A DNA stretch of 64,000 nucleotides, from positions 2,294,001 to 2,358,000 of the forward strand of contig NZ_AP028070.1 of assembly GCF_030297175.1 (NCBI RefSeq), read 5' to 3'. The DNA comes from Marinobacter sp. LA51 (GTDB lineage: Bacteria > Pseudomonadota > Gammaproteobacteria > Pseudomonadales > Oleiphilaceae). Made by a program: the position numbers and the translations under genes. Of this stretch, positions 50,588 to 59,656 are shown piece by piece. Within the stretch, counting starts at the first letter, position 1; every line of letters begins with the position of its first letter. The notes under the pieces are model-generated. The model saw only the letters and a program-made list of their open reading frames with translations, did no database searches and was not told where the DNA came from.

Positions 50588-51334
50588 TCAGTACAAAATC
50601 AGTCGAACCAGAATAGCCGCCACCATGGCCAGGGTGATCGCTTTCACCCAACGCGCGCCCTGCTTGCTCATGTTCACATGGGTGGCGATGAAGGCACCGG
50701 TGACATTGCCAAGCGCCAGCGTAAGGCCCACAGCCCAGCGCACCTGATCATTGATCGCAAAGACCACGAGCGCCGCAAAGGTGAATGGCAGGACAATGGA
50801 CACCTTGAGCACGTTCACCTGCCGGAGATCAATCTTGAGCATGTGGTACAGGACCACAATGAACAGCACCCCGACACCCACCTGGATAAACCCGCCATAC
50901 ATGCCAACGAAGAACATCGCCAGATAAATGGCCGGGGTCAATCGGTCTACCGTGAGCGGGCGGGTATCCAGATTCGGTTGCGGCAACAGCATGAACACCG
51001 AGGCACCGATCATGGCCGAAACCAGAACCACCTCGAACACGGCATCGGGCACCCAGGTGGCCACCCAGGCTCCCAGTAACGAGCCCAGAACCGCAGGCAC
51101 GGCGAGGCGCAGGCTGACCATCAGGTTGCCGTGGCCCATGCGGTGGAAACTTCCCACCGCAGTAATACTCTGCAGGGTGATCGCCACCCGGTTGGTACCG
51201 TTGGCCACCTGGGGTGGCAAGCCAAGGAACATCAACAGCGGCAGGGTCAGCATGGAGCCCCCTGCCGACAGCACGTTGATGAAGCCGGCAATGCCCCCCA
51301 GCGCCAACAGCGCCAGGATTTCCAGCAGTGTCAT
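50588..51334 (-). CDS. TSUP (TauE/SafE) family membrane transporter
   Basis: Predicted inner-membrane anion exporter of 248 residues or so. It has several hydrophobic helices: LLALGGIAGFINVLSAGGS, VLVSAMIGASVFMLL, AIYLAMFFVGMYGGFIQVG, and IVLPFTFAALVVFAI. The repeated GGFIxVGxG and INxLSAGGS segments mark the two halves of the TSUP fold. Members move sulfite, sulfoacetate or other small organic anions; the substrate here is unknown. The ATG 51334 was chosen because it begins the first membrane helix. It starts 13 bases after the TRAP stop, suggesting one transport operon. Confidence 0.82.
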   Translation of the reverse strand: MTLLEILALLALGGIAGFINVLSAGGSMLTLPLLMFLGLPPQVANGTNRVAITLQSITAVGSFHRMGHGNLMVSLRLAVPAVLGSLLGAWVATWVPDAVFEVVLVSAMIGASVFMLLPQPNLDTRPLTVDRLTPAIYLAMFFVGMYGGFIQVGVGVLFIVVLYHMLKIDLRQVNVLKVSIVLPFTFAALVVFAINDQVRWAVGLTLALGNVTGAFIATHVNMSKQGARWVKAITLAMVAAILVRLILY

Positions 51335-51347
51335 TGGCGGGCGTCCG

Positions 51348-53495
51348 TCATGCGGTGGCCGGCATGGACATCCGTCTGCCTTGGCGACTGCTCCAGACAA
51401 AGGCAATGATGAAGATCACCAGCCCGGCCACGTCCAACGCAATCTGACCATGGGGCCAGAGCATGAGCACGCCAATCGGGAACATCAGCAACCGCACCAG
51501 CGGATTGAGCGGATGCTCCAGATACCCCTCAAGGCCTGCCACAATCGCGTAGATGCCAAACAAGGCAAAGCAGAACACCTGCAGCATCTGATCAAAGTCG
51601 CCAGTGATCAGCGGTGAGTAGGCAAACAGCAGCGGTACGATGTACAACCCCTTGGCCAACTTCCACGCGGTGAAACCAGTGCGCATCTGGGGCGTGCCCG
51701 CGATGGCAGCCGCAGCGAACGCCGTCAGGCACACCGGTGGCGTCACGTTGGAGTCCTGAGACAGCCAGAAGATCACCATGTGCGCGGCCACCAGCGCCAT
51801 CGACAGGGTTGCTGGCGACAATGCCTGCTCCAGCAGTTGCGAGCTGAAGGTATCAGGCACCGACGCCAGTAACTGCTGGGCGGTCGCCTGGTCCATCGGC
51901 GCGTTCAGCAGATCCATTTTGTCCGGCGCCACCAGCATGAAGATGGACTTGGCCTGTTCCGGCAGATTGCCGCTCATCATCAGGTCCAACAGCTGGCTCT
52001 GGGCGATCAGGTTATAAATTGCCGGCGCCGACAGTGTTGCCAGCACAATGTAGGCGGCCGTCACCGGCAGCCCCATGCCCAGAATCAGGGACGCCAGCGC
52101 CACCAGAACGATGGTAATCAGCAGGCTGCCGCCGGCCCAGTCGGTAATCATGATCGAGAAGGTATTACCGATGCCGGTGGTCGACACCACCATCACAATC
52201 AACCCCACGGTGATCAGCAGAATCGCCGTGGTGGTGATATTGCGGGCACCCATCACCAGAGCGTCCAGGATGTCCCTGGGGCCCATTGGATGTTTCGACA
52301 GCCAGGACGCGACGATCACCGACAGAATGGCAATACCGGCTGCGTAGGTGGGCGTGAAGCCATAGACCAGCGCTGCCACCAGAACCACCAGCGGCAACAG
52401 GAAATGCCAGCCATCCTTGAGCACGTCTTTCAGGGTGGGCGCTTCCTCATCTTCCAGTTTGACGGCATGGCTGCGCTTGGCCTCGATACGAACAAACATC
52501 GCGACCGACAGGAAATACAGCAGGGCCGGCAGTGCCGCCACGGAGATGATGGTGAGGTAGGACACCTGGGTGTACGAGGCCATGATGAACGCCCCTGCCC
52601 CCATCACCGGCGGCATCAGCTGACCACCGGTGGAGGCGGCAGCCTCGACACCTGCGGCAAATCGAGCCGGGAAACCCGCCTTGCGCATCAGTGGAATGGT
52701 GATTACCCCGGTGGAGACGGTGTTGGCAACACTGGAGCCCGAGACAGACCCCATCAGGCCGGAGGAGAACACTGCGACGAAACCCGGACCGCCGACAAAG
52801 CGGCCAGCGGCGCATCGTGCCAGCTCGATGATGAAGTCACCGGCGCCGGATTTCACCAGGAAGGCCCCGAACAGGATAAACATGAACACATAGGTCCAGG
52901 AGATCCGGGCAATGGAGCCGAGCATGCCCTGGCCACCAATATAAGAACGGAACAGGACGGTTTCCCAGGTCAGGCCCGGGAAGTTGAAGATACCGTCCAC
53001 GTACTGCCCCCACCAGGCGACGTAGGTCAACGCGAGAATGCACAGCACCGGAATAAACCAGCCCACGGTGCGGCGCGCAAATTCGAGAATCAGCACCACA
53101 GCGACGATGGAGAATATCCAGTCACCGGTGCTGAAGTTAACACCCCGATCATAGAGTGCGTTTTCAAATAACATCAGGTAGAAAGCGCAGGCCAGCGCAG
53201 CCAGCCCGAGCAACACATCAACGCCTAGCACGGCTCGTTGGCCGGCCACAGAGCGCACCTTCAGCATGGGAGTGGTCAGGGCACAAATCAGCCCGAACAG
53301 GCCGAAGTGCAAAGCCGACGTCCACAGCTCGGAGAGCGTAGACACGGTGTTGAAGTACAGATGAATCAGCGACGTGACGATGGCCAAACCAAAAATCACC
53401 GGTCCGAGGAGCCGGTGATCAAGGCGTTCGCTGGCGTCGCTGGCGCTTTCGTCGCGAACCTCGATATGAGGTTCGCTGGTTGGTTGCTCTGCCAC
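51348..53495 (-). CDS. TAXI-TRAP transporter fused permease (4TM/12TM)
   Basis: Single-chain fusion of small and large TRAP membrane subunits, 715 residues. About sixteen hydrophobic segments are seen, with the large-subunit signatures GLMGSVSGSSVANTVSTGVI and GVEAAASTGGQLMPPVMGAG, and GMGLPVTAAYIVLATLSAPA. Such fusions work with TAXI binding proteins and take up organic acids with Na+. It starts with GTG 53495, preceded by GGAG, two bases after the TAXI stop. Confidence 0.92.
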   Translation of the reverse strand: MAEQPTSEPHIEVRDESASDASERLDHRLLGPVIFGLAIVTSLIHLYFNTVSTLSELWTSALHFGLFGLICALTTPMLKVRSVAGQRAVLGVDVLLGLAALACAFYLMLFENALYDRGVNFSTGDWIFSIVAVVLILEFARRTVGWFIPVLCILALTYVAWWGQYVDGIFNFPGLTWETVLFRSYIGGQGMLGSIARISWTYVFMFILFGAFLVKSGAGDFIIELARCAAGRFVGGPGFVAVFSSGLMGSVSGSSVANTVSTGVITIPLMRKAGFPARFAAGVEAAASTGGQLMPPVMGAGAFIMASYTQVSYLTIISVAALPALLYFLSVAMFVRIEAKRSHAVKLEDEEAPTLKDVLKDGWHFLLPLVVLVAALVYGFTPTYAAGIAILSVIVASWLSKHPMGPRDILDALVMGARNITTTAILLITVGLIVMVVSTTGIGNTFSIMITDWAGGSLLITIVLVALASLILGMGLPVTAAYIVLATLSAPAIYNLIAQSQLLDLMMSGNLPEQAKSIFMLVAPDKMDLLNAPMDQATAQQLLASVPDTFSSQLLEQALSPATLSMALVAAHMVIFWLSQDSNVTPPVCLTAFAAAAIAGTPQMRTGFTAWKLAKGLYIVPLLFAYSPLITGDFDQMLQVFCFALFGIYAIVAGLEGYLEHPLNPLVRLLMFPIGVLMLWPHGQIALDVAGLVIFIIAFVWSSRQGRRMSMPATA

Positions 53496-53497
53496 GT

Positions 53498-54505
53498 TTA
53501 CTCCGCGATCAGTCGCTCAGGAATATCCAGCCCCTGCTCGCGGTAGAAACGCGCAGCGCCCGGGTGCAGTGGCATGGGCAGGCCGGCAATAGCCTTCTCC
53601 AGTGCCATGGCCTTGGTCGCCGGGTGGATGTTGTTCAGGAACGGCAGGTTGGCGTAGATCGTCTTGGTGATCTGGTAGACGTCTTCTTCAGAGACATCGG
53701 CACGGGCCGCCATGATATTTGGCTGAGCAATCGTGTTGATGTCCTTGTCCTGATTCGGATACGTGCCGGCCGGAATGGTGTACGGGGTCCACAGCTCAAA
53801 GTCGCTGTTTACCTGAGCCAGCTGCTCCGCAGTAAAGTCCAGGGTAGTAATGTCGTCACCCAGATTGGCGTAGGCACGGGTCACCGCCGAAGCAGGTACG
53901 CCAGCGGGAATGTTCATGCCGTCGATATTGCCGTTCTGCATGGCATCAGCACTGGGACCGTAGCCCAGGTAAGCGATGTCCACCTGTTCCAGATCAATGC
54001 CAACCTTACCCAGGATGAAACGACCTGAGCCCTCGGTACCGGAGTTACGGGCACCAATAGAGAAGCTCTCATCGTACAGGTTGGTCATATCAGAAATGGT
54101 GCCGGTGTCGACCACGCTGTTGCGCACCACGAAATGCTCAACGTTCTGCCACAACATGGAGACGGAGCGCAGGTTCTTGTAAGCCTGGGGGACCGGGCCG
54201 GTGCCATTCCAGGCGTAGGCGCCGTAAAGGCCCTGAAGAATGCCGAACTGGATCTGCCCTTCGTCCATCAGCTTGAGGTTCTCACCGGAGCCGGCAGAAC
54301 TGATAGCGGACACCGAGATGTTGGTTTGCGGTTCGAGCTTCACCTTGATCAGCGTGGAGATGGCCACGCCGACTGGGTAATAGGTCCCACCGGTGGTGGC
54401 GGTACCCATCACGTAATTGCCTTCGGCCTGCACGCTGGCTGACAGCGAGACGGCGGCTGCGGCAACCACACCCAGAGCGGATTTACACAGACGATTCCTG
54501 TTCAT
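53498..54505 (-). CDS. TAXI-family TRAP substrate-binding protein
   Basis: Periplasmic receptor of 335 residues. A signal peptide (SALGVVAAAAVSLSASVQA, cut near residue 28) is followed by the TAXI hallmark MGTATTGGTYYPVGVAISTL. The mature protein has GENLKLMDEGQIQFGI and SIGARNSGTEGSGRFIL. It should bind a small organic anion, often glutamate or a dicarboxylate in studied members, and hand it to the adjacent fused permease. The upstream 54506-54653 should hold the operon promoter. Confidence 0.92.
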   Translation of the reverse strand: MNRNRLCKSALGVVAAAAVSLSASVQAEGNYVMGTATTGGTYYPVGVAISTLIKVKLEPQTNISVSAISSAGSGENLKLMDEGQIQFGILQGLYGAYAWNGTGPVPQAYKNLRSVSMLWQNVEHFVVRNSVVDTGTISDMTNLYDESFSIGARNSGTEGSGRFILGKVGIDLEQVDIAYLGYGPSADAMQNGNIDGMNIPAGVPASAVTRAYANLGDDITTLDFTAEQLAQVNSDFELWTPYTIPAGTYPNQDKDINTIAQPNIMAARADVSEEDVYQITKTIYANLPFLNNIHPATKAMALEKAIAGLPMPLHPGAARFYREQGLDIPERLIAE

Positions 54506-54652
54506 ATGTCTTTATCCTCAGATGCTTATAGTTATTGCGGGACGCTTCCTAACAACTTATCACCGTAGCGCTTTGATGAAACGACTGCCAGCAACACAGC
54601 CCTGCCTTCGACCTATGTATTAGAACGTTCCGGGGCACGGCGCGGCCGCAGG

Positions 54653-54685
54653 CAAAAAAAAGCCCCCGTCATTGCTGACGAGGGC
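54653..54685 (-). terminator. Terminator after the first PutP gene
   Basis: AGCCCCCGTCA (54661-54671) pairs with TGACGAGGGCT (54676-54686) with one mismatch. On the minus strand it ends in eight T. It lies about 50 bases beyond the stop at 54737. Confidence 0.85.
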
Positions 54686-54736
54686 TTTCGCGCTTACCTA
54701 TCCGGCACCACTTATCAGCGGGGCCGGACCCGTCGG

Positions 54737-56230
54737 TTACGGCAGGTTGTGGTAACGCTCTTTGATGGCCTTATCGAAGCCGGCCAGGATTTCCGCGTGC
54801 GGCTTATCACCGAACTTGGAAACCACAACAATGGCAATGGTCGCCAGGATGAAGCCCGGGATAATCTCGTACAGGTCCAGCAGGCCGCCAGACATGTTGC
54901 CCCAGATCACCACAGTGGCACCACCAACAACGATACCGGCAATAGCACCGTTGCGAGTCATGTTACGCCAGAACAGCGACAGGATCAGAGCCGGGCCAAA
55001 GGCCGCACCGAAACCAGCCCAGGCGTACGAGACCAGCTCCAGTACCTTACTGTCCGGGTTCAAGCCGAGAATACAGGCCACGATGGCGATACCAACAACG
55101 GCAAAGCGACCAACCCAAACCAGCTCTTCCTGGGAGGCTTCCTTGCGGAACAGCGCCTTGTAGAAGTCTTCTGCCAATGCTGATGAGGACACCAGAAGCT
55201 GGGAATCGGCGGTACTCATGATAGCTGCCAGGATGGCTGCAAGCAGAACACCAGCGATAACCGGGTGGAACAACGCATCAACCAGGAGCATGAAGGCACG
55301 CTCGCCGTCGTCCAGCGGAGTCTCGAAGTAGCCAATGGCTGCGAAACCACACAGCAGTGCACCCAACAGGCCCAGACCACTCCAGATCACCGCGATACGG
55401 CGGGCGGCCGGAACGTCATCTTCACTGCGAATCGCCTTAAAACGAGCCAGAATGTGCGGCTGGCCGAAATAACCCAGGCCCCAGCCCAGCAGAGACAGGA
55501 TGGAAAGCACACCCAGCGCCGTGCCATCGGTGCTGGTAAAGGCATCCATGAACTCGGGATTCTTAGCTTCCATAGCCGCAGAAGTCGCTGCCCAGCCACC
55601 GTCTGCGTTGATCGCCATGATCGGCACCAACAGCAGCGCAGCAAACATCAGCAGGCCCTGGATAACGTCGGTCCAGGTGACCGCCAGGAAACCGCCGAAG
55701 AAGGTGTAAGAAACCACGGCAATGGTGCCAACAATGACCGCTACGGTGTAATCCAGCCCGAAGACCGTCTCAAACAGTTTGCCACCTGCAACCAGGCCGG
55801 AGCTGGTGTAGAACAGGAAGAACAACAGGATGAAGAAGGCGCAAATGACCCTAAGAACACGGCTGGTGTCGTTGAAGCGGTTCTCAAAGAACGACGGCAG
55901 CGTCAGCGAGTCGCCGGCAGACAGCGAGTAGGTACGCAGGCGACTGGCAACAAACAACCAGTTCAGCCAGGTGCCCGCCAACAGGCCAACAGCAATCCAG
56001 ATGGCTTCATAGCCCGCTGCATAGGCGTAACCGGGCAGACCCAGCAACAGCCAACCACTCATGTCGGACGCACCGGCACTGATCGCAGAAGGCAGGGGGC
56101 CAAGACTACGGCCGCCCAGGATGTAATCGGAAAGATTTGAGGTGCGCTTCCAGGCTACATAGCCAATGCCAAGCATTAGCAGAATGTAGGCCAGGAAGGT
56201 AATACTAATCCCAACACTGTTTCCTATCAT
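54737..56230 (-). CDS. putP: Sodium/proline symporter family protein, copy 1
   Basis: Na+/solute symporter of 497 residues with about thirteen hydrophobic segments. The PutP features are SDYILGGRSLGPLPSAISAGASDMSGW, split here as YILGGRSLGPLP and SAGASDMSGWLLLGLPG, and the Na+ site region STADSQLLVSSSALAEDF. The C-terminus RYHNLP is free. Proline is the most likely substrate. It is a paralogue of the gene at 56595, and no putA is in the window. Confidence 0.9.
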   Translation of the reverse strand: MIGNSVGISITFLAYILLMLGIGYVAWKRTSNLSDYILGGRSLGPLPSAISAGASDMSGWLLLGLPGYAYAAGYEAIWIAVGLLAGTWLNWLFVASRLRTYSLSAGDSLTLPSFFENRFNDTSRVLRVICAFFILLFFLFYTSSGLVAGGKLFETVFGLDYTVAVIVGTIAVVSYTFFGGFLAVTWTDVIQGLLMFAALLLVPIMAINADGGWAATSAAMEAKNPEFMDAFTSTDGTALGVLSILSLLGWGLGYFGQPHILARFKAIRSEDDVPAARRIAVIWSGLGLLGALLCGFAAIGYFETPLDDGERAFMLLVDALFHPVIAGVLLAAILAAIMSTADSQLLVSSSALAEDFYKALFRKEASQEELVWVGRFAVVGIAIVACILGLNPDSKVLELVSYAWAGFGAAFGPALILSLFWRNMTRNGAIAGIVVGGATVVIWGNMSGGLLDLYEIIPGFILATIAIVVVSKFGDKPHAEILAGFDKAIKERYHNLP

Positions 56231-56533
56231 TTCGGTTTTCTCCCCGTGCGCTATCTGGGTTAGTTATTATTGGCTTTGGAACGGCTCTCCTTCCGCACCC
56301 TGCAGACAGGATGGGAAGGACAGCCCGACGAATTCAAAACCGTGACGGAGCAAGGCTACGCTCCAAAGCAAGTTTCAGACCTGCGTACGTTAGTATTGCT
56401 ACGGATCTCAAACTTGCAAAATCCTACGTTTTTTTTGATAAATCGTCCAAAAAGCCAAGTTTTTTCAGAATTAGGCTATTTTTTCACCAAAACGTAACTG
56501 AGTGGGCGCCGCGTCCCGATAAATCTCACCAAC
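56231..56533. other. Gap between the two PutP genes
   Basis: No coding frame is convincing. It should contain the promoter of the gene starting at 56230. TTTGGA (56273-56278) and TCCAAA (56369-56374) form a distant inverted repeat, and GGAGC/GCTCC (56348-56371) a short hairpin. Beyond 56400 it is AT-rich, with a TTGCAA-like -35 box on the minus strand near 56417. None of these is secure. Confidence 0.45.
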
Positions 56534-56560
56534 AAAAAGGGGCTCCCGCAGGAGCCCTTT
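56534..56560 (-). terminator. Terminator after the second PutP gene
   Basis: GGGCTCC (56540-56546) pairs with GGAGCCC (56551-56557). On the minus strand five T follow. It lies 35 bases beyond the stop at 56595. Confidence 0.85.
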
Positions 56561-56594
56561 CATTGGTTGCTCAGAGAACAACAAACGCACCGTG

Positions 56595-58085
56595 TTACCG
56601 GGAAATCGCCTGATATTCGCCAGCATCAGCTGTAGCGAGGCTGACGACCACGATTGCAACCCAGGCAGCAATGAACCCTGGAATGATCTCATAAACTCCT
56701 GGGCCACCCATGAACTCACCGTTCCATCCCAGCGAAATCCAGATCATTACCGTAGCGGCACCGGCTACCATGCCTGCGAGTGCACCAGCACCGTTGGTAC
56801 GCGACCACATCAGCGACAGAATAATCAGCGGACCAAAAGCCGCACCGAAGCCTGCCCATGCGTTACTGACAAGCGCCAACACCTGAGAATTGGGATCAGA
56901 TGCAATGAAGGCAGCGACCAGGCCTACCAACACGACGCAAATCCGGCCAACGTTCACACACTCTCGGTCGCTCGCCTCCTTGCGCATGAAAAGACGATAG
57001 AAATCTTCTGTTAGCGAGGACGATGACACCAGAAGCTGGCTGGAAATGGTGCTCATTACCGCGGCCAAAAGTGCCGCATAGAGGAAACCGGTGATCAACG
57101 GATGGAACAACAGGTCAGACAAGATGATGAAGATCGTTTCTGGATCCTCGATGTCCATACCGTTGCGAACCGCGTAAGCACGGCCAAAGATACCGAGAGA
57201 AACGGCACCAATAAGCGAAATCGCCATCCAGCCCATACCGATGTTACGAGCCGTTGGAACGTCTTCCAGTGTGCGGATTGCCATGAAACGTACGATGATG
57301 TGGGGCTGACCAAAATAACCCAGCCCCCATGTGACGGCTGACAACCAGCCGATGATGGTCAGCCCTTCTGTCCAGGACAGCAGATTAGGATCAACCTCAT
57401 TGAGGGTCTGCGAAGCTTGGGCGAATCCGCCGCCACCCTCGCCAAACAGCACTACACTCGGCATGATCACCAGCGCGAGCATCATGATGCAGCCTTGCAC
57501 AAAGTCAGTCATGCTCACCGCGAGGAAGCCGCCTACAACCGTGTACACCAATACAACACCCAATGTGATCACGATCCCGACGGCGTAATCACTCAGGCCT
57601 CCGAAGTTGAAAATGCCAGCAAATGCACTTTCAAACAGCTTGCCGCCCGCAACAAGTCCGGATGCCGTATAAACCGCGAAGAAAATAACAATAACAATTG
57701 CCGATACCGTGCGTAAGGAGAGCGCTTGGGTCGGGAATCGATTCGCCAGGAAGGAAGGAATGGTGATCGCGTTACCATAGTGAACCGTCTGCTCACGAAG
57801 GCGCGGTGCAACCAGAGTCCAGTTGAAGAAGGCACCGACCAGCAGACCGATACCGATCCACGCCGATCCCAGACCCGACACATACAGTGCTCCGGGGAGC
57901 CCGAGCAGCAACCAGCCACTCATGTCCGAAGCGCCGGCAGACAGAGCCGCTACTTTGGGACTGAGCGATCGCCCACCCAACATGTAATCTTCCGAGGAAG
58001 ACGTGGATGTGCGCATCGCATAAACGCCAATGGCGATCATGACCGCAAAGTACGCAAATAAACTGATCCATACACCAATAGCCAT
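56595..58085 (-). CDS. putP: Sodium/proline symporter family protein, copy 2
   Basis: A second PutP-type symporter, 496 residues. It has SEDYMLGGRSLSPKVAALSAG, then ASDMSGWLLLGLPGALYVSG, and STISSQLLVSSSSLTEDFYR at the Na+ site. I chose ATG 58085 because GGAGGAG lies just before it and the longer frame adds 16 non-homologous residues. Downstream of an AraC regulator on the same strand, which probably controls it. Clearly related to but diverged from copy 1, so the two may differ in affinity or solute. Confidence 0.9.
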   Translation of the reverse strand: MAIGVWISLFAYFAVMIAIGVYAMRTSTSSSEDYMLGGRSLSPKVAALSAGASDMSGWLLLGLPGALYVSGLGSAWIGIGLLVGAFFNWTLVAPRLREQTVHYGNAITIPSFLANRFPTQALSLRTVSAIVIVIFFAVYTASGLVAGGKLFESAFAGIFNFGGLSDYAVGIVITLGVVLVYTVVGGFLAVSMTDFVQGCIMMLALVIMPSVVLFGEGGGGFAQASQTLNEVDPNLLSWTEGLTIIGWLSAVTWGLGYFGQPHIIVRFMAIRTLEDVPTARNIGMGWMAISLIGAVSLGIFGRAYAVRNGMDIEDPETIFIILSDLLFHPLITGFLYAALLAAVMSTISSQLLVSSSSLTEDFYRLFMRKEASDRECVNVGRICVVLVGLVAAFIASDPNSQVLALVSNAWAGFGAAFGPLIILSLMWSRTNGAGALAGMVAGAATVMIWISLGWNGEFMGGPGVYEIIPGFIAAWVAIVVVSLATADAGEYQAISR

Positions 58086-58174
58086 AACGCTCCTCCGGTT
58101 AAATGAGTCGGATTCAATCCGCTCGATAAGCATCGGTCGCTCTGATGGCGAGCCACTATGCCGTTCTTCTTATT

Positions 58175-58184
58175 TACTTAAGTA
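58175..58184. promoter_or_regulatory. Perfect palindrome upstream of the second PutP gene
   Basis: TACTTAAGTA is a ten-base perfect palindrome in the 113-base gap between the AraC gene and putP copy 2. It could be part of the promoter or an operator. Only position and symmetry support it. Confidence 0.25.
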
Positions 58185-58198
58185 CCGTCTTGACCCAT

Positions 58199-58978
58199 TC
58201 ACGCAACATTTTCACCTGCCTGCAATTTGGCCGGTGTAATGCCTTTATGCTTACGCAACGAATTTGTCAGGGCGCTTTGCGACGAAAACCCAGCCCGGTA
58301 ACTGATTTCCGAAACCGAAAGCGATGTTGAGGCAAGCAGATTAACTGCCTGATCGAGACGAATCTGGAGAAGAAACTGATGGGGCGTGATACCAGCCACG
58401 TCCCGAAAGACTTCATGGAACCGGCTCACACCCAGACATGCTTCATCCGCCAGTTCTTTAACTGAAATCTTCCGGTGGAGATTCGCGATGATGTAACGCT
58501 GAATGGCGCCGAGACTGAGGCTGTGACGACTGGATGGGTAAACCTTCCGATCCACGATCCGATCCGCCATACAATACAGAATACTGGCGGCCAGATGTCC
58601 GTGCAGTGTTGCATTCCCTGGGGACCGGTCGAATTCACTGGCCGCAAACTGAACCATCCCTTGCATTCGACTGTCCATGTGAACCGTACGTGGCTTTTCA
58701 AATACCCGAACCATCTGCTCGTAATCTGCATGGGCTGGGGACGAAGTCATCGGGGTTGCAGGATTAAGGTTTATAACCAGAACATGATTCTGATGACCAC
58801 CACAATAGTCGTGCAATGCGCCCGTGGGCACCAGACAGGCCTTCCACGTGTCTAACTGGGATCCCGTTCCATCGACACTCACGACAGCCTCGCCTCTCAC
58901 CCCCACCACAATCTGGTGATGCTCATGGCAATGCTGATGAGAGGTGGTCGGCAACTCCAGTAGTCGAGCATCCAGCAT
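58199..58978 (-). CDS. AraC-family transcriptional regulator
   Basis: The 259-residue protein has an N-terminal cupin-like sensor (SHQHCHEHHQIVVGVRGEA) and a C-terminal AraC DNA-binding domain with two helix-turn-helix units (ISVKELADEACLGVSRFHEVF and LSVSEISYRAGFSSQSALTN, about residues 170-245). The nearest target is putP copy 2 downstream on the same strand, which suggests proline-type control as with PruR of Pseudomonas. That is inference from position. An AT-rich palindrome lies 21 bases upstream of its start. Confidence 0.85.
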   Translation of the reverse strand: MLDARLLELPTTSHQHCHEHHQIVVGVRGEAVVSVDGTGSQLDTWKACLVPTGALHDYCGGHQNHVLVINLNPATPMTSSPAHADYEQMVRVFEKPRTVHMDSRMQGMVQFAASEFDRSPGNATLHGHLAASILYCMADRIVDRKVYPSSRHSLSLGAIQRYIIANLHRKISVKELADEACLGVSRFHEVFRDVAGITPHQFLLQIRLDQAVNLLASTSLSVSEISYRAGFSSQSALTNSLRKHKGITPAKLQAGENVA

Positions 58979-58998
58979 AGACGCCAGCGCACCTTAAT

Positions 58999-59019
58999 AA
59001 TTGATAATATTAGTCAATT
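58999..59019. promoter_or_regulatory. AT-rich palindrome between tmk and the AraC gene
   Basis: AATTGA (58999-59004) and TCAATT (59014-59019) are inverted arms around TAATATTAG, itself almost symmetric. It overlaps the tmk stop codon and lies in the expected AraC promoter, so it may be an autoregulatory operator. Confidence 0.4.
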
Positions 59020-59656
59020 AAAGCAGATCTGAGTGAAACTTGCACACAAGGTCACGAATGGAGGCAGTTACCTGCTCAAGGGAAGCGGAGGCGTCGACCA
59101 CGCTGTAGCGCTCGGGGGCGGCCTGGGCGCGATCCAGGTAGGTATCACGGATGCGCTGGAAGAACGACACCGCCTCCTGCTCAAACCGATCCAGATCACC
59201 ACGACTGCGCGCCCGCTTCATGCCGGTTTCAACCGGCGCATCCAGGAGGATGACATGATCAGGCCGTACGTCGCCCTGCACCAGGTTCTCCAGCAATGCA
59301 ATGCGCTCAGAAGAGACACCACGCCCGCCGCCCTGATAGGCGAAGGTGGCATCGGTAAAGCGGTCACACAGCACCCACTGCCCCTGCTCCAGAGCTGGCA
59401 GGATGCGGGTATTGAGGTGCTGGGCCCGGGCCGCGAACATCAACAGCAATTCGGTGGTCTCGTTCACCGACTCGTCCCGGGGCGTCAGTAACAGCTCGCG
59501 AATGGATTCTGCCATCGGCGTACCGCCGGGCTCCCGGGTGACCACAACGTCGACACCCAGCCCTTTCAGTGCGCTTGCCGCATTGGCCAGCTGGGTGGAT
59601 TTGCCCACGCCCTCGGTGCCTTCGAAGGTAATGAACTGACCACGCTGGGCCATCAT
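59018..59656 (-). CDS. tmk: Thymidylate kinase
   Basis: Phosphorylates dTMP to dTDP. The 212-residue product has the P-loop [12 protein letters not shown], the [16 protein letters not shown] segment, and the lid-like [11 protein letters not shown]. It overlaps mltG by four bases (ATGA); a second ATG follows at once. In most relatives holB comes next, but here an AraC gene does. Confidence 0.95.
   Translation of the reverse strand: MMAQRGQFITFEGTEGVGKSTQLANAASALKGLGVDVVVTREPGGTPMAESIRELLLTPRDESVNETTELLLMFAARAQHLNTRILPALEQGQWVLCDRFTDATFAYQGGGRGVSSERIALLENLVQGDVRPDHVILLDAPVETGMKRARSRGDLDRFEQEAVSFFQRIRDTYLDRAQAAPERYSVVDASASLEQVTASIRDLVCKFHSDLL

Noticed and set aside
56270..56497. A small frame in the gap between the two PutP genes
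   Set aside because: No ribosome site, no domain, and its latter part is AT-rich promoter-like sequence.
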